In this document: in pieces, positions 34,111-42,603 of the stretch | How positions within the stretch are numbered: the stretch's first letter is position 1 | Layout: every line of letters starts with the position of its first letter | Assembly: GCF_029626265.1 (NCBI RefSeq) | Contig: NZ_JARUBN010000001.1 | Location: 2,294,001-2,358,000, forward strand | Direction: 5' to 3' | Source: Micromonospora sp. WMMD1102 | GTDB taxonomy: Bacteria > Actinomycetota > Actinomycetes > Mycobacteriales > Micromonosporaceae | DNA: 64,000 bases | Program-made: the position numbers and the translations under genes | Notes under the pieces: model-generated | The model's database searches: none | The model's input: only the letters and a program-made list of their open reading frames with translations | Told to the model about the DNA's origin: nothing

Positions 34111-35775
34111 TCAGATGCCCTCCCGTTGCAGGGCTGCCCGGAACCGGGCCAGGATCGGCGGCTCCAGGTCAGAACTCGGCACCTGCTCCGGCTCGGCCCT
34201 TGGCAGGTGGCTTGCCGGCGGCGAATCGGTAAGCGGCCCGGGTTCGGGGACCGGCCGCGGCACCTCGGCCGGACGGTCTTGTCGCGGCGTGGAGAGGGTC
34301 CGCGCTCCGCTGGGCGGGTACGGATGGCCGGCAGCCGCGGCGGAGGTTGCTGCCGGGATCGGAGCCGCAGCGGAGGTTGCTGCCGGGATCGGAGCCGCCG
34401 GCACGGCGATGTCCGGCAGGCCGCGGTGCGGTCGCCGGCGCCCTGACCGTGCGGCCGGCCAGGCCGCCGAGACGGGAGCGTCCAGCTCGTTCGCCCCGCC
34501 GACGACCACCAGTCCCAACAGCGGTACGTCGAGCCTGCGCAGTAGCAGGGCTGCCCGACTGGCCTCACCCTCGCGAGTCCGGTCGGCGTGCACGACAAGC
34601 AGAACGGTGTCGGCGTGCTGGGCGAGCAGTGCGAGGTCGACGCCGGCGAGCAGCGGCCCGGCGGTGCTCACGACCACGCCGGACCGGCCCGCGAGCTGGT
34701 CCAGTAGGATGCCGACCTGTGCGGTGCCCGGCGGCTGCGCGCCGAACGAGCGGCCGATCGGGTCCGCCGGGACGACGGCGAGCGAGGCGACGCCCGACAC
34801 CGGCTGCGGCACCCGATCCCCAGCGATCACCTGTTGCAGCGTGCAACGCTCGGAGCCGGGAAAGACCTTTGCCAGGGTGGGCTGACTGGTCCGGCTCTCG
34901 ACAAGCGTCACCGGCTTGCGGTGTCGGGCGAGACCGAGGGCCAGCAACCCGGCGACCAGGTCGACCGAGGCGGTGTCCCGAATTCCCGCGACGAGGATCC
35001 GACAGCTCGACGACGTGGCGGTCAGCACGCTCACCGCGGCCACGGTGGCATCGACGGCAGCGGCGACCTCGGGTCGGTCGTACAACGGGATGGCCTGCGT
35101 GGATGGCCGACGCGGCAACGGGGGCAGGGCGCCGACGACTGGAAGCCGGAGGCACTTCTCGATCTGGTCGAGGCGCCGCAGACGGTTGTCGAAACGTTGG
35201 CCCACCGAGGCCAGAGCAAGCCCCGCGAGCAGTCCGGCGATGCCGCCGAGCGCCAGATTGAGCAGCGGTTTCGGGGTCTGCGGGGTACGCGGCGGCGCGG
35301 CCCGGTCCAGCGGTTCGGCGCTGACCGGGGACTCGCCACCGATACGCAGCTGACCGACCTCGCTGCTGAGGGCATCGGTGACCGCGTTGGCTATGGCCGC
35401 AGCCCGGGGGCCGGTGTCGGCCGCGGCCCGGATGGTCACGATCTGGAGGCCGGGCTCCGACGCGCCGTGTACCCGTCCCGCCACCGAGTCCTCGGCGAGC
35501 CCGAGCACCGTCGCTGTCGCGGCAGCGACCTGCCGGGACTCGGCCAGTCGGGCGACCGTGGGCGCCAGGTTCTGGGCGACGGTGATCCCGGTGACGCCAC
35601 CGTTGTCGGACCGCTGCGGCACCACCATCACCGAGGCCACCGCCTCGTACGACCGCGGCGCCATCAGGGTCACGGAGTGTGCGCCCGCCACTCCGGCAAG
35701 CAGGGCCAGTATCGGAAACATCCTGCGGTGCCGTCCGCCTCGGACAAGTGCGTGCAGGCGCTTGTGGATCGTCAT
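34111..35775 (-). CDS. Wzz-type chain-length protein fused to a degenerate BY-kinase domain
   Basis: A 554-residue protein with the topology of a capsule co-polymerase. TM1 is at residues about 20-38, an extracytoplasmic Wzz domain follows, and TM2 is at about 171-191, after which a cytoplasmic BY-kinase-like domain begins near 205 (KCLRLPVVGALPPLP). The ATP sites have decayed. The P-loop GxGKST position reads AGIRDTASVDLVAG with no Gly-Lys-Ser/Thr, and the Walker A' motif LLVDAD reads TLVESR. The Walker B position reads VVVSTAGP. It can still set chain length but probably cannot phosphorylate. The C-terminus is Pro/Ala-rich and carries a tandem 10-residue repeat. ATG at 35775 overlaps the previous stop (ATGA). 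Confidence 0.72.
   Translation of the reverse strand: MTIHKRLHALVRGGRHRRMFPILALLAGVAGAHSVTLMAPRSYEAVASVMVVPQRSDNGGVTGITVAQNLAPTVARLAESRQVAAATATVLGLAEDSVAGRVHGASEPGLQIVTIRAAADTGPRAAAIANAVTDALSSEVGQLRIGGESPVSAEPLDRAAPPRTPQTPKPLLNLALGGIAGLLAGLALASVGQRFDNRLRRLDQIEKCLRLPVVGALPPLPRRPSTQAIPLYDRPEVAAAVDATVAAVSVLTATSSSCRILVAGIRDTASVDLVAGLLALGLARHRKPVTLVESRTSQPTLAKVFPGSERCTLQQVIAGDRVPQPVSGVASLAVVPADPIGRSFGAQPPGTAQVGILLDQLAGRSGVVVSTAGPLLAGVDLALLAQHADTVLLVVHADRTREGEASRAALLLRRLDVPLLGLVVVGGANELDAPVSAAWPAARSGRRRPHRGLPDIAVPAAPIPAATSAAAPIPAATSAAAAGHPYPPSGARTLSTPRQDRPAEVPRPVPEPGPLTDSPPASHLPRAEPEQVPSSDLEPPILARFRAALQREGI
34341..34400. repeat. Two-copy 30-bp tandem repeat in the Wzz-like gene
   Basis: Positions 34341-34370 and 34371-34400 differ by one base. 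The unit keeps the reading frame and encodes a repeated Ala-Pro-Ile-Pro-rich decapeptide in the disordered tail. Confidence 0.75.
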
Positions 35776-36998
35776 CGTCTTTCCGCCCCTTCGGCGTCGG
35801 CCCCGGACGTGCCTGCCATCGCTGGCCGCGACGCGGAATGCCCCACCCGGTCGTTGCCGCGGTCCCGTTGCGGCGACCGCTGCCAGATCTCGCACATGAT
35901 GTCGGCTGCCCGGTCCCAACCGAACTCCGACGCCCGACGCAACCCGAGTCGCCGGAGCCGGTCGCGCAGCGTGACGTCGTCCCGCAATCGGATCAACCGC
36001 TGGGCCAGCGCCGGCGCGTCGCCGGCCGGACAGGTCAGCCCGGCCGGCCCGATGATGTAGGGAATCTCGCCCACGTCGCTGCCGACAACCGGCACCCCGC
36101 AGGCCATCGCCTCGACGAGTACCCGGCCGAACTGCTCCCGCAGCGGTATGCCGACCCACGGCAGCACGTTGCGCTGGACGACCTCCGTCGAGGGAAGCAC
36201 CAGTACGTCCATCCGCCGCAACAGCTCCGGCAGCCGGTCGTGGTCCACCCAGTCGTGCAGCCGTACCCGTCCCGGGCGTTCCGCCGTCGCGTTGGTCAGC
36301 TGGTGGGCGAGGCTGCCCCGGCCAACGGCCAGCAGGTCGACGTCGGCGAGCTCGGCAGCGCGCAGTAGGTCCACGATTCCCTTGTGTGGTTCGAGCCGGC
36401 CGACGAAGCCGACCGTGAACGGCCGTGCCCGGGGTGGCGCCTGGGCGGGGGTGAACCGGGCACGATCCACGCCGAGCGGCACGAAGGTGGCCGGTCCGTG
36501 GTAACCCTTGGCCCGCAGCACGCCGAGGGCTGCCGGGGTGATCGGAAAGGCGTGCGAGACGGCGTCGAACGCCCGCCGTTCGAGCTGGGGGAACGGCGTG
36601 GGGAAGCGCATCACGATGTTCTGCGCGGCGTAGAGGGTGGTCGGTAGACCCGGCCAACGCTCGCGGCGCATCCGGAGCACCTGCCAGGTGCTGAGGTAGG
36701 CGGCCTCGCCGATGATGTGCAGCACGTCGGGGCGGCGGGGCACCGCCCGGTGCAGCTCGTAGGGCCGGAACAGCACCGATGCCATGTGACCGGTGAGGCC
36801 CTCGCCGAGTAGGTGCGGCAGCCGCCGGTAGTGCAACCCTGGCCGCTGGCGGGCCAGGGTGCGCAGCGTCCGGTCGGTCTGCGCCGACACGTCGGCCACG
36901 ACCACCGTGAGCGTCAGCTCCGGTCGGTCGGCCAGCAGGGCGAACAGGTCGGTCCAGTGCTCCGTGCGGTGGCCCACCGCCGTGATCAGGACATGCAT
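35772..36998 (-). CDS. Glycosyltransferase family 4
   Basis: A 408-residue GT-B enzyme. It starts MHVLITAVGHRTEHWTDLFA; PDVLHIIGEAAYLSTW lies in the acceptor half; FTVGFVGRLEPHKGIVDLL begins the donor half; and EQFGRVLVEAMACGVPVVGS carries the EX7E motif. The start ATG at 36998 has GGAAGG upstream. It overlaps the preceding GT2 gene by 13 bases and the following Wzz gene by 4. It is one of four sugar-adding enzymes in the leftward operon. Confidence 0.85.
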   Translation of the reverse strand: MHVLITAVGHRTEHWTDLFALLADRPELTLTVVVADVSAQTDRTLRTLARQRPGLHYRRLPHLLGEGLTGHMASVLFRPYELHRAVPRRPDVLHIIGEAAYLSTWQVLRMRRERWPGLPTTLYAAQNIVMRFPTPFPQLERRAFDAVSHAFPITPAALGVLRAKGYHGPATFVPLGVDRARFTPAQAPPRARPFTVGFVGRLEPHKGIVDLLRAAELADVDLLAVGRGSLAHQLTNATAERPGRVRLHDWVDHDRLPELLRRMDVLVLPSTEVVQRNVLPWVGIPLREQFGRVLVEAMACGVPVVGSDVGEIPYIIGPAGLTCPAGDAPALAQRLIRLRDDVTLRDRLRRLGLRRASEFGWDRAADIMCEIWQRSPQRDRGNDRVGHSASRPAMAGTSGADAEGAERR

Positions 36999-38005
36999 CC
37001 GGAGCTTCCTTCCGGCGGGGGCTTCGTGGCGGTGGCCGCGAGCCGGGTGATCGTGGTCCAGGCGCGCAACCGGGCCAGACCCGGGCGCGGTGAGACAGCC
37101 AGCCGGACGACCGCCAGTGCGACTCCGAGCAGGGCCCGGAGCAGGATCACCAGCCGGAGGGCGTGGTACCTCGAGCGTCGGTGCCGGGCAAAGAACCGCA
37201 GCATGCTCCGGTAGAGGTGTGGCCAGATCCAGCCTGGGTCGGCGCTGCTGCCGCCGCCGGTGTGTCGCGCTGTGGCGGTGGGCAGCAGCACCACGTCCGC
37301 GCCGAGCCGGCGGGCCTGGAGACAGAGCTCCTCGTCCTCGTAGTACATGAAATAGCCCTCGTCCAGCCCGCCGATCCGGTCGAACAGGTGGCGGCGGATC
37401 GCGAGACAGGCGCCGGAGAGCCAGTCGACGCTCACCGGGGCGGACGGGACACGACAGGCGTCGTACGCCGCCCTGCGGCGCACCCCGGCGAGGAGTCGGC
37501 GTACCGCCACCGGCACCAGGCTGCCGCCGAACCGGGAGAGCACCACGCTGGTCAGGGTCTCGAACGGGTGGGCGCTGATCGCCGGCCGGCCGTGCGCGTC
37601 GACGAGTCGCGGCCCGACGATCCCCACGTCCGGACGCGCACGTAGGTGTACGACGAGTTCCCGGGCGGCCGGCGCGGGCAGCACGCAGTCCGGGTTGACC
37701 ACAAGTAGAACGTCGTCGGTGCAGCCGGCCAGTCCCTGGTTGACCGCGGCCGCGAAACCGGCGTTGCGCTGGTTGGCGATCACGGTCACGTCGGGAAAGC
37801 GCTCGGTGAGCAGCGCGACGGTGTGGTCCGTGGAGTTGTTGTCCACGACCCGGACGCGGAGACCTGCTCGCAGCAGCGGCGCCACCGCCTCCGTGACGTG
37901 CCGCGCCGAGTTGTGGGTCACCACCACTGCGGTCGCGGCCAGCGGTGGCGGTCCGGCCGGCGCTCCGGGCCGGCCGGACGAGGGGCACAGGTTCGCGTGC
38001 GTCAT
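36986..38005 (-). CDS. GT2 glycosyltransferase (rhamnosyltransferase-like)
   Basis: A 339-residue GT-A transferase. TAVVVTHNSARHVTEAV, VDNNSTDHTVAL, NRNAGFAAAVNQGL-like NQRNAGFAAAVNQG and VNPDCVLP give the nucleotide and metal sites. GGLDEGYFMYYEDEELCLQARR is the acceptor/catalytic segment typical of the WbbL-type rhamnosyltransferase group. A C-terminal hydrophobic stretch (LVILLRALLGVALAVVRLAV) probably binds the membrane. ATG at 38005 has GGAGG upstream and overlaps the polymerase stop. Confidence 0.86.
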   Translation of the reverse strand: MTHANLCPSSGRPGAPAGPPPLAATAVVVTHNSARHVTEAVAPLLRAGLRVRVVDNNSTDHTVALLTERFPDVTVIANQRNAGFAAAVNQGLAGCTDDVLLVVNPDCVLPAPAARELVVHLRARPDVGIVGPRLVDAHGRPAISAHPFETLTSVVLSRFGGSLVPVAVRRLLAGVRRRAAYDACRVPSAPVSVDWLSGACLAIRRHLFDRIGGLDEGYFMYYEDEELCLQARRLGADVVLLPTATARHTGGGSSADPGWIWPHLYRSMLRFFARHRRSRYHALRLVILLRALLGVALAVVRLAVSPRPGLARLRAWTTITRLAATATKPPPEGSSGCMS

Positions 38006-39276
38006 TGTGCCTCCAGCACCCTCGATCTCCTGCCGGTCTGGCGCGCGATCACCGTCAACGCCGGCAGCAGTCCGAGTTCCCAGTGCCCGTCGGTCGGCCC
38101 GGCGAAGAACGCGGCGCCGAGGAATCCACAGGTCAGTGCCGCGAATGCCAGGGCGATTCCGTTGTGCTGCGTCAGGCCCGCGCGCAGCGTGCGCAGTACC
38201 GGCCACAGCACGGCGAAAAGCCCGACCAGGCCGAGGTTGGCCAGAATCATCACCCAGAACGCGTGGTAGACGGGGCCGACGTCGGTCACGGTGAACCCCT
38301 TGACGTACACCTGCTGGGTGGACTGGCCGAGACCCGCACCGACAAGTGGCCGCGTCGCGAAGGTCTCCAGACCGACGGCGGACTCCGGCCCCCGGTGTCC
38401 GGCGTCGCGTTCGAAGGCCGTCGCCACCGCGGCGGACCGCTCGCGGACGCCCGAGTGCAGCGTGAGCACGCCGAGGAGCAGGACGGCTCCGGCGACCGTG
38501 ACCAGCAGCCCGCGCCGGACCACCGGACCACCCCGAACCAGCATGATCAGGATGGCCAGGCCGACGGCCAACCAGACCCCCCGGTAGGAGGCGAGCGCCA
38601 CGTCGGCCAGGAAGACCGCGGCCAACAGCACCAACCCGGCGCGGTACCAGCCGCGAGCCCGTCCGGCGAGCACCATCAGCGGCGGTATGGCCAGCGCGGA
38701 GAGCAGTCCGCCGTGCCGTCCCGGAGTGGCCAGCTCGATCGTGGTCAGCACTGCCACGGGAACGAGGTAGAGTAGGGCAGCGGCGCGTAGCCAGCTCCGT
38801 GTGCGCAGAGTGTGCAGAGCCAGGAAGAAGTACGCCGGGACAACCGCTACCTGGTACGTCGCCACCAGCACGTTCCACGGTAGATGTCCCATCGCCAGGC
38901 CGTACACGGCGGCGACGCCGATGCCGACCCCCAGAGCGGCCATGGCGATGCTGCTGCTGCGCCACTGTGGGCTCCGGTCCGGTCTCCATCCGGCCAGGTG
39001 GCGTACGACAAGCGCCGTGCAGCCGGCCACCAGCGGCAGGGTGTGCATGACCACGAACATCCGGACGTCCGTGACATTGAGCAACCCACTGGCGATCGAA
39101 CCGCCGATGATCCCGACCGGCAGGACCGCCCAGGGCCAGAGGAGGAAGGCGAGGCCGCAGAGCACGGTGCCGGCGACCGCGACGCCGAGGCCGGCGGGAA
39201 GAATCGCGGCCGGAACGGCGGCGGCGACTCCGGCGACGGCCGCCGCCAGCATCGACCAACTCCAGGTCCGGATCAT
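38002..39276 (-). CDS. O-antigen ligase / Wzy-type polymerase-like membrane protein
   Basis: A 424-residue protein with about 11-12 transmembrane helices. The segment from RHGGLLSALAI to YRGVWLAVGLAILI and the later large extracytoplasmic loop with RPLVGAGLGQSTQQVYVKG are typical of the Wzy_C (O-antigen ligase/polymerase) family, in which two arginines hold the lipid-linked sugar. In an operon with a flippase and a chain-length protein, polymerase (Wzy) is the better guess. ATG at 39276 overlaps the previous stop by four bases. Confidence 0.78.
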   Translation of the reverse strand: MIRTWSWSMLAAAVAGVAAAVPAAILPAGLGVAVAGTVLCGLAFLLWPWAVLPVGIIGGSIASGLLNVTDVRMFVVMHTLPLVAGCTALVVRHLAGWRPDRSPQWRSSSIAMAALGVGIGVAAVYGLAMGHLPWNVLVATYQVAVVPAYFFLALHTLRTRSWLRAAALLYLVPVAVLTTIELATPGRHGGLLSALAIPPLMVLAGRARGWYRAGLVLLAAVFLADVALASYRGVWLAVGLAILIMLVRGGPVVRRGLLVTVAGAVLLLGVLTLHSGVRERSAAVATAFERDAGHRGPESAVGLETFATRPLVGAGLGQSTQQVYVKGFTVTDVGPVYHAFWVMILANLGLVGLFAVLWPVLRTLRAGLTQHNGIALAFAALTCGFLGAAFFAGPTDGHWELGLLPALTVIARQTGRRSRVLEAQ

Positions 39277-40454
39277 CGCTGGTACGCCACTTCGGTGACC
39301 AGGTCACGCAACAGGGCGCCCCGGGAATCCCAGCTGTGTGGCACGGCGGCAGCCCGACGCTCCGCGATCGCGCGGGGACACCAGGCGGTGGCCAACTCCT
39401 CTTCCACCGCGGCGACGAACCGCGCCGCGGTCGCCGCGAGCCGCACCGGGGCGGACAGTTCCCGCAGCGCTGGTAGGCGAGTCGCCACCACCGGTCGACC
39501 GGTGGCCAGGAATTCGTAGCACTTCTTCGGGTGGACGTAGTCTATGAGTCCGCCGATCCGGTACGGGATGATCCCCACGTCGAAGCCTCGGACCAGGTCG
39601 GGTGCCTCGGCGAAGGGCACGGCCGGCCACAGCCGCACGTTCGGCAGCCCGCGCAACGGCGCCAGGCCGGCCCGGGTCGACGGGCCGACCAGCAGCACTG
39701 TCCATTCCGGACGTGCGGCAGCCAGTGCGGCGACCAGCTCGCCGTCGAGGGCCCGGGTGTCGATCGTGCCCAGATAGCCGAGGATCGGCCGGGGTAGCCC
39801 GGCCAGTGCCGGTGCGACCGGCCCGTCGGGGGTGAACAGCTCAGGATCGCAGCCGTTGGCCAGGAGCACCGGCGACCGGCGGGCATCCGGAAGCCGCGCG
39901 GGAAGCGCGCTCGAGGAGGCGAGCACCAGGTCGGCGGCGGAGACCGCGCACCGCAGTGCGCGGCGGAGGTGGCCGCGGTTCCACCGCCGGGTGAACGTCC
40001 AATCCAGGTCGGTGGCGTCGTAGATCACGGCGGTGGCGTCGAGTCGGCGGCAGACCGGCCAGGCCAGGTCCTCGTCCAGCCAGACGATCCGGGTTCCGGG
40101 CCAGCCGGCCAGCCAGCGGGCCAGCCGCAGTGCGGTGAGCCGCCGGTTCAGCCGGTTCACCGCCGGCAGCTGCCGACCGAACGGGAGGATAACCGGCGGC
40201 AGCGCGTGCCACAGCGAGTGGTCGACCTGACGTACCGACCACCGCCAACGGGGCGTGTTACCGGGCGGGTCGACGAAGACCACCCGCCGGTCGGTGGCGA
40301 GTTGTCGGGCCAGCGCGTGCTGCCGGTGTGCCGAGACCCGCCAGGGACTGCCACTGAACATCAGCACCCAGTCGGGGGCGCGCTCGTGGGCCCCGGCTGC
40401 CGGGGTGGCGGATGCCTCCCGGCGGGTCGGGGCGGCGAGCCCGGTGTCGGTCAC
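39273..40454 (-). CDS. Glycosyltransferase, GT-B fold
   Basis: A 393-residue transferase of the type that starts WVLMFSGSPWRVSAHRQHAL and contains VVFVDPPGN, AVIYDATDLDWTF, LLANGCDPELF, PILGYLGTIDTRALDGELV and IPYRIGGLIDYVHPKKCYEF. The DATD and VHPKKCYEFLATG segments are characteristic of polysaccharide transferases of the GT1/GT4 type in actinomycete EPS clusters. The GTG at 40454 overlaps the previous stop (GTGA). Confidence 0.83.
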   Translation of the reverse strand: MTDTGLAAPTRREASATPAAGAHERAPDWVLMFSGSPWRVSAHRQHALARQLATDRRVVFVDPPGNTPRWRWSVRQVDHSLWHALPPVILPFGRQLPAVNRLNRRLTALRLARWLAGWPGTRIVWLDEDLAWPVCRRLDATAVIYDATDLDWTFTRRWNRGHLRRALRCAVSAADLVLASSSALPARLPDARRSPVLLANGCDPELFTPDGPVAPALAGLPRPILGYLGTIDTRALDGELVAALAAARPEWTVLLVGPSTRAGLAPLRGLPNVRLWPAVPFAEAPDLVRGFDVGIIPYRIGGLIDYVHPKKCYEFLATGRPVVATRLPALRELSAPVRLAATAARFVAAVEEELATAWCPRAIAERRAAAVPHSWDSRGALLRDLVTEVAYQR

Positions 40455-41749
40455 AGCAGGACCTCGGGACGGGCGGGCCGGTGCCCGACCGGCACCAGCT
40501 CGTCCTCGTTGAGCCGCCCGACCAGGTAACGGCTGGTTTCGTCGAGGCGCAACACCCGGGCCCCGGGCCGGTCGTCCAGCCAGCGGCGCAGCAGCCGGGC
40601 CGCGTGCCAGCCGTTGAGCGCCCGCACCACGGGAAGCCGGCCGGCGAAGGGCACCAGGGCGGGCGGGCTGGCCCGCCACACCGCGCCGTCGAACCGGACC
40701 CGCAGCCTCCGGGCCAGGGCCGGGTTCGGTGGGTCGACCAGCAGCACCCGGAGGTCGTCGAACCGAGCGCCCAGCACCGTCTGGAAATAGTGCTCGGCCG
40801 CCCACGAGCCGTCCGCGGAGAGGATCGTCCAGTCCCGCAGGTCGCCGTCGGGCAGCGGCCCGACGTCGCCACGCAGTGCCGCGGTCAGGTCGCGCCAGCC
40901 CAGCATGGTCTGCCGCCGACAGAGCCGCTTAACCAGGTGGTCGGCGACCAGGACCAGCCGGAACACGCCGACGCGGTAGCCGGGCTGGGTCAGCCGCAGG
41001 TAACCCACCAGACCGCCGATCAGGTGCCGGAACCGGGACGCGGTGCCCAGCAGACGGCAGGAGGCGCCACGGGTGTGGGTGACGACGGCGTGCGGGATCA
41101 TCCAGAGCTGGTGTCCGGCGGCCTGGAGCGTACGGGTCAGTACCGCGTCGTTCCAGTAGATCGGAAAGCGCTCGTCGAAGATCCGGTCCGGCTCCAGGAT
41201 GGTGCGCCGGACCAGCATGCAGCTACCCGAGGCGAGTTTCCGGGGTCGGGAGAAGTCCGAGCCGCGCAGCTCGAAGCGGTGCAGTGCGGACCGGAAGCCG
41301 GGGACTCGGCGGAGCGCGGTGAACAGGGTGAGCGCGGCCGGGAACGTCGGCAACTGGACGTAGTGCTGCTGGAAGCTGCCGTCGGGGTTCAGGTACAGCG
41401 GGCTGACCCCTGCGGCGTCCGGTCGCAGTCGCAGGAACTCCACCATGGTGTCCAGCGCGCCGGGATGGAACCGGACGTCGCTGTTGAGCAGGAGGACCAG
41501 CTCGCCGACCGCCTGCCGGTACGCCTGGTTCACCGCGGCCGCGAAACCGACGTTGCGCGGGTTCCGGACCAGGCGTACCCGGGGGTCGACGGCGAGCAGT
41601 TCGGCGGAGCCGTCGGTGGAGGCGTTGTCGACCGCGACGACCTCGTACGGCAGGCCGGCGGTCGCCACGCGCAGCGAGTCGAGGCAGCGACGGGTCTCCT
41701 CGCGGGTGTTCCAACTGATCAGTAGCACCGAGACGACCGGCACGGTCAT
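40451..41749 (-). CDS. GT2 glycosyltransferase
   Basis: A 432-residue GT-A enzyme of the rhamnosyltransferase-like group: VSVLLISWNTREETRRCLDSL, VDNASTDGSAELL, NPRNVGFAAAVNQAY and LNSDVRFHPGAL, then FPIYWNDAVLTRTL in place of the more usual ED-type segment. The C-terminal ~130 residues (from about 300) are not part of the GT2 domain and have no recognised motif. I chose ATG 41749, which overlaps the methyltransferase stop (ATGA), over an upstream GTG at 41758. Confidence 0.84.
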   Translation of the reverse strand: MTVPVVSVLLISWNTREETRRCLDSLRVATAGLPYEVVAVDNASTDGSAELLAVDPRVRLVRNPRNVGFAAAVNQAYRQAVGELVLLLNSDVRFHPGALDTMVEFLRLRPDAAGVSPLYLNPDGSFQQHYVQLPTFPAALTLFTALRRVPGFRSALHRFELRGSDFSRPRKLASGSCMLVRRTILEPDRIFDERFPIYWNDAVLTRTLQAAGHQLWMIPHAVVTHTRGASCRLLGTASRFRHLIGGLVGYLRLTQPGYRVGVFRLVLVADHLVKRLCRRQTMLGWRDLTAALRGDVGPLPDGDLRDWTILSADGSWAAEHYFQTVLGARFDDLRVLLVDPPNPALARRLRVRFDGAVWRASPPALVPFAGRLPVVRALNGWHAARLLRRWLDDRPGARVLRLDETSRYLVGRLNEDELVPVGHRPARPEVLL

Positions 41750-42603
41750 GTTGGCCACCCCCCCTCATGCCTACGGGCCACCAGACGCAACGCGTCACCG
41801 AGCCGGGGATGCCGTACCAGGGGTGACCCGGCGGCGGCCCAGTCGGCGACCAGCAGGTCCCGGGCGTGCCGCAGCCGTCCCCACGGCCGCCAGTAGAAGC
41901 GGGAGAAGACCGTGTCGCAGGTGACGACGTCGTATCCGGTGGTGGTGACGAGTCGGAGGAGTGAGTCGGGGGTGAAGTGCCAGCGGTGGTACCGGAACTG
42001 GAGATGGGGCCAGTTGGTGCCGAGTCGGGTGGCGGCGGCGGAGGCGATGTTGGGGACTTCGAGGGCGAGCCAGCCTCGGGGGTTGAGCATGCGGTGGGCG
42101 GCGTGGAGGAACTGTCGGGGGTTTTCGACGTGTTCGAGGACGTGGAAGGCGCAGACGGCGTCGACTCGGTGGGGTGGGGTGAATGTTTCGAAGTGGCCGT
42201 GGTGGACGGGGACGCCGAGGTGGTCGCGGGCGTGTCGGGCGGCGTGTGCGGAGATTTCGATGCCGTGGGCGGTGATGCCGGCGTGTTGGGCGGCTTTGAT
42301 GAAGTAGCCGCCGGCGCTGCCGGCTTCGATGAGGGTGGTGGGTTGGTGTGTTCGGGTGGTGTGTTGGAGCCAGCGCAGGCGGCGGGCTGATTCGTAGCGG
42401 CGGGGGCGGGGGAGGTAGTAGTCCTCGTAGCCGTCGCCGGTGAAGTAGGACTCGTCGTACAGCTCGGTGGTGGGTGGGAGGGGGTGGGCGGTCCAGGCGA
42501 AGGTGCAGGACGGGCAGCGGCGTAGGTTGCCGTCGAGCCGGGTGTGTTCCTCACCCGCCCCGCCACACACCAGACAGGTGTACTTCTCCAGTTGGATGGT
42601 CAC
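41746..42603 (-). CDS. SAM-dependent methyltransferase with N-terminal zinc-binding motif, copy 1
   Basis: A 285-residue class I methyltransferase. The N-terminus has two CxxC pairs (CLVCGG and RRCPSC) that probably bind zinc. The SAM-binding loop is LIEAGSAGGYFIKAA, and CAFHVLEHVENP is the post-motif region of the Methyltransf_23 type. Residues about 11-230 are nearly identical to the next gene; only the ends differ. This family includes C- and O-methyltransferases of sugar and polyketide pathways; the target is unknown. The coding strand is C-rich and G-poor, and uses CCA, CGA and ACA codons rarely seen in flanking genes. Confidence 0.83.
   Translation of the reverse strand: MTIQLEKYTCLVCGGAGEEHTRLDGNLRRCPSCTFAWTAHPLPPTTELYDESYFTGDGYEDYYLPRPRRYESARRLRWLQHTTRTHQPTTLIEAGSAGGYFIKAAQHAGITAHGIEISAHAARHARDHLGVPVHHGHFETFTPPHRVDAVCAFHVLEHVENPRQFLHAAHRMLNPRGWLALEVPNIASAAATRLGTNWPHLQFRYHRWHFTPDSLLRLVTTTGYDVVTCDTVFSRFYWRPWGRLRHARDLLVADWAAAGSPLVRHPRLGDALRLVARRHEGGWPT
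41912..42573. repeat. Tandem duplication, copy 1 (662 bp)
   Basis: This block is repeated at 42769-43430, offset by exactly 857 bases. I find three differing bases, all clustered (ATG versus TCC after GGAACTGGAG), which change one His to Gly in the protein. Both copies are in the same orientation within adjacent methyltransferase genes. Confidence 0.92.

Noticed and set aside
41977..42390. A Gly/Val/Asp-rich open frame antisense to the methyltransferases (and its copy at 42834-43247)
   Set aside because: It arises from the skewed composition of the duplicated block; no start signal or homology is visible.
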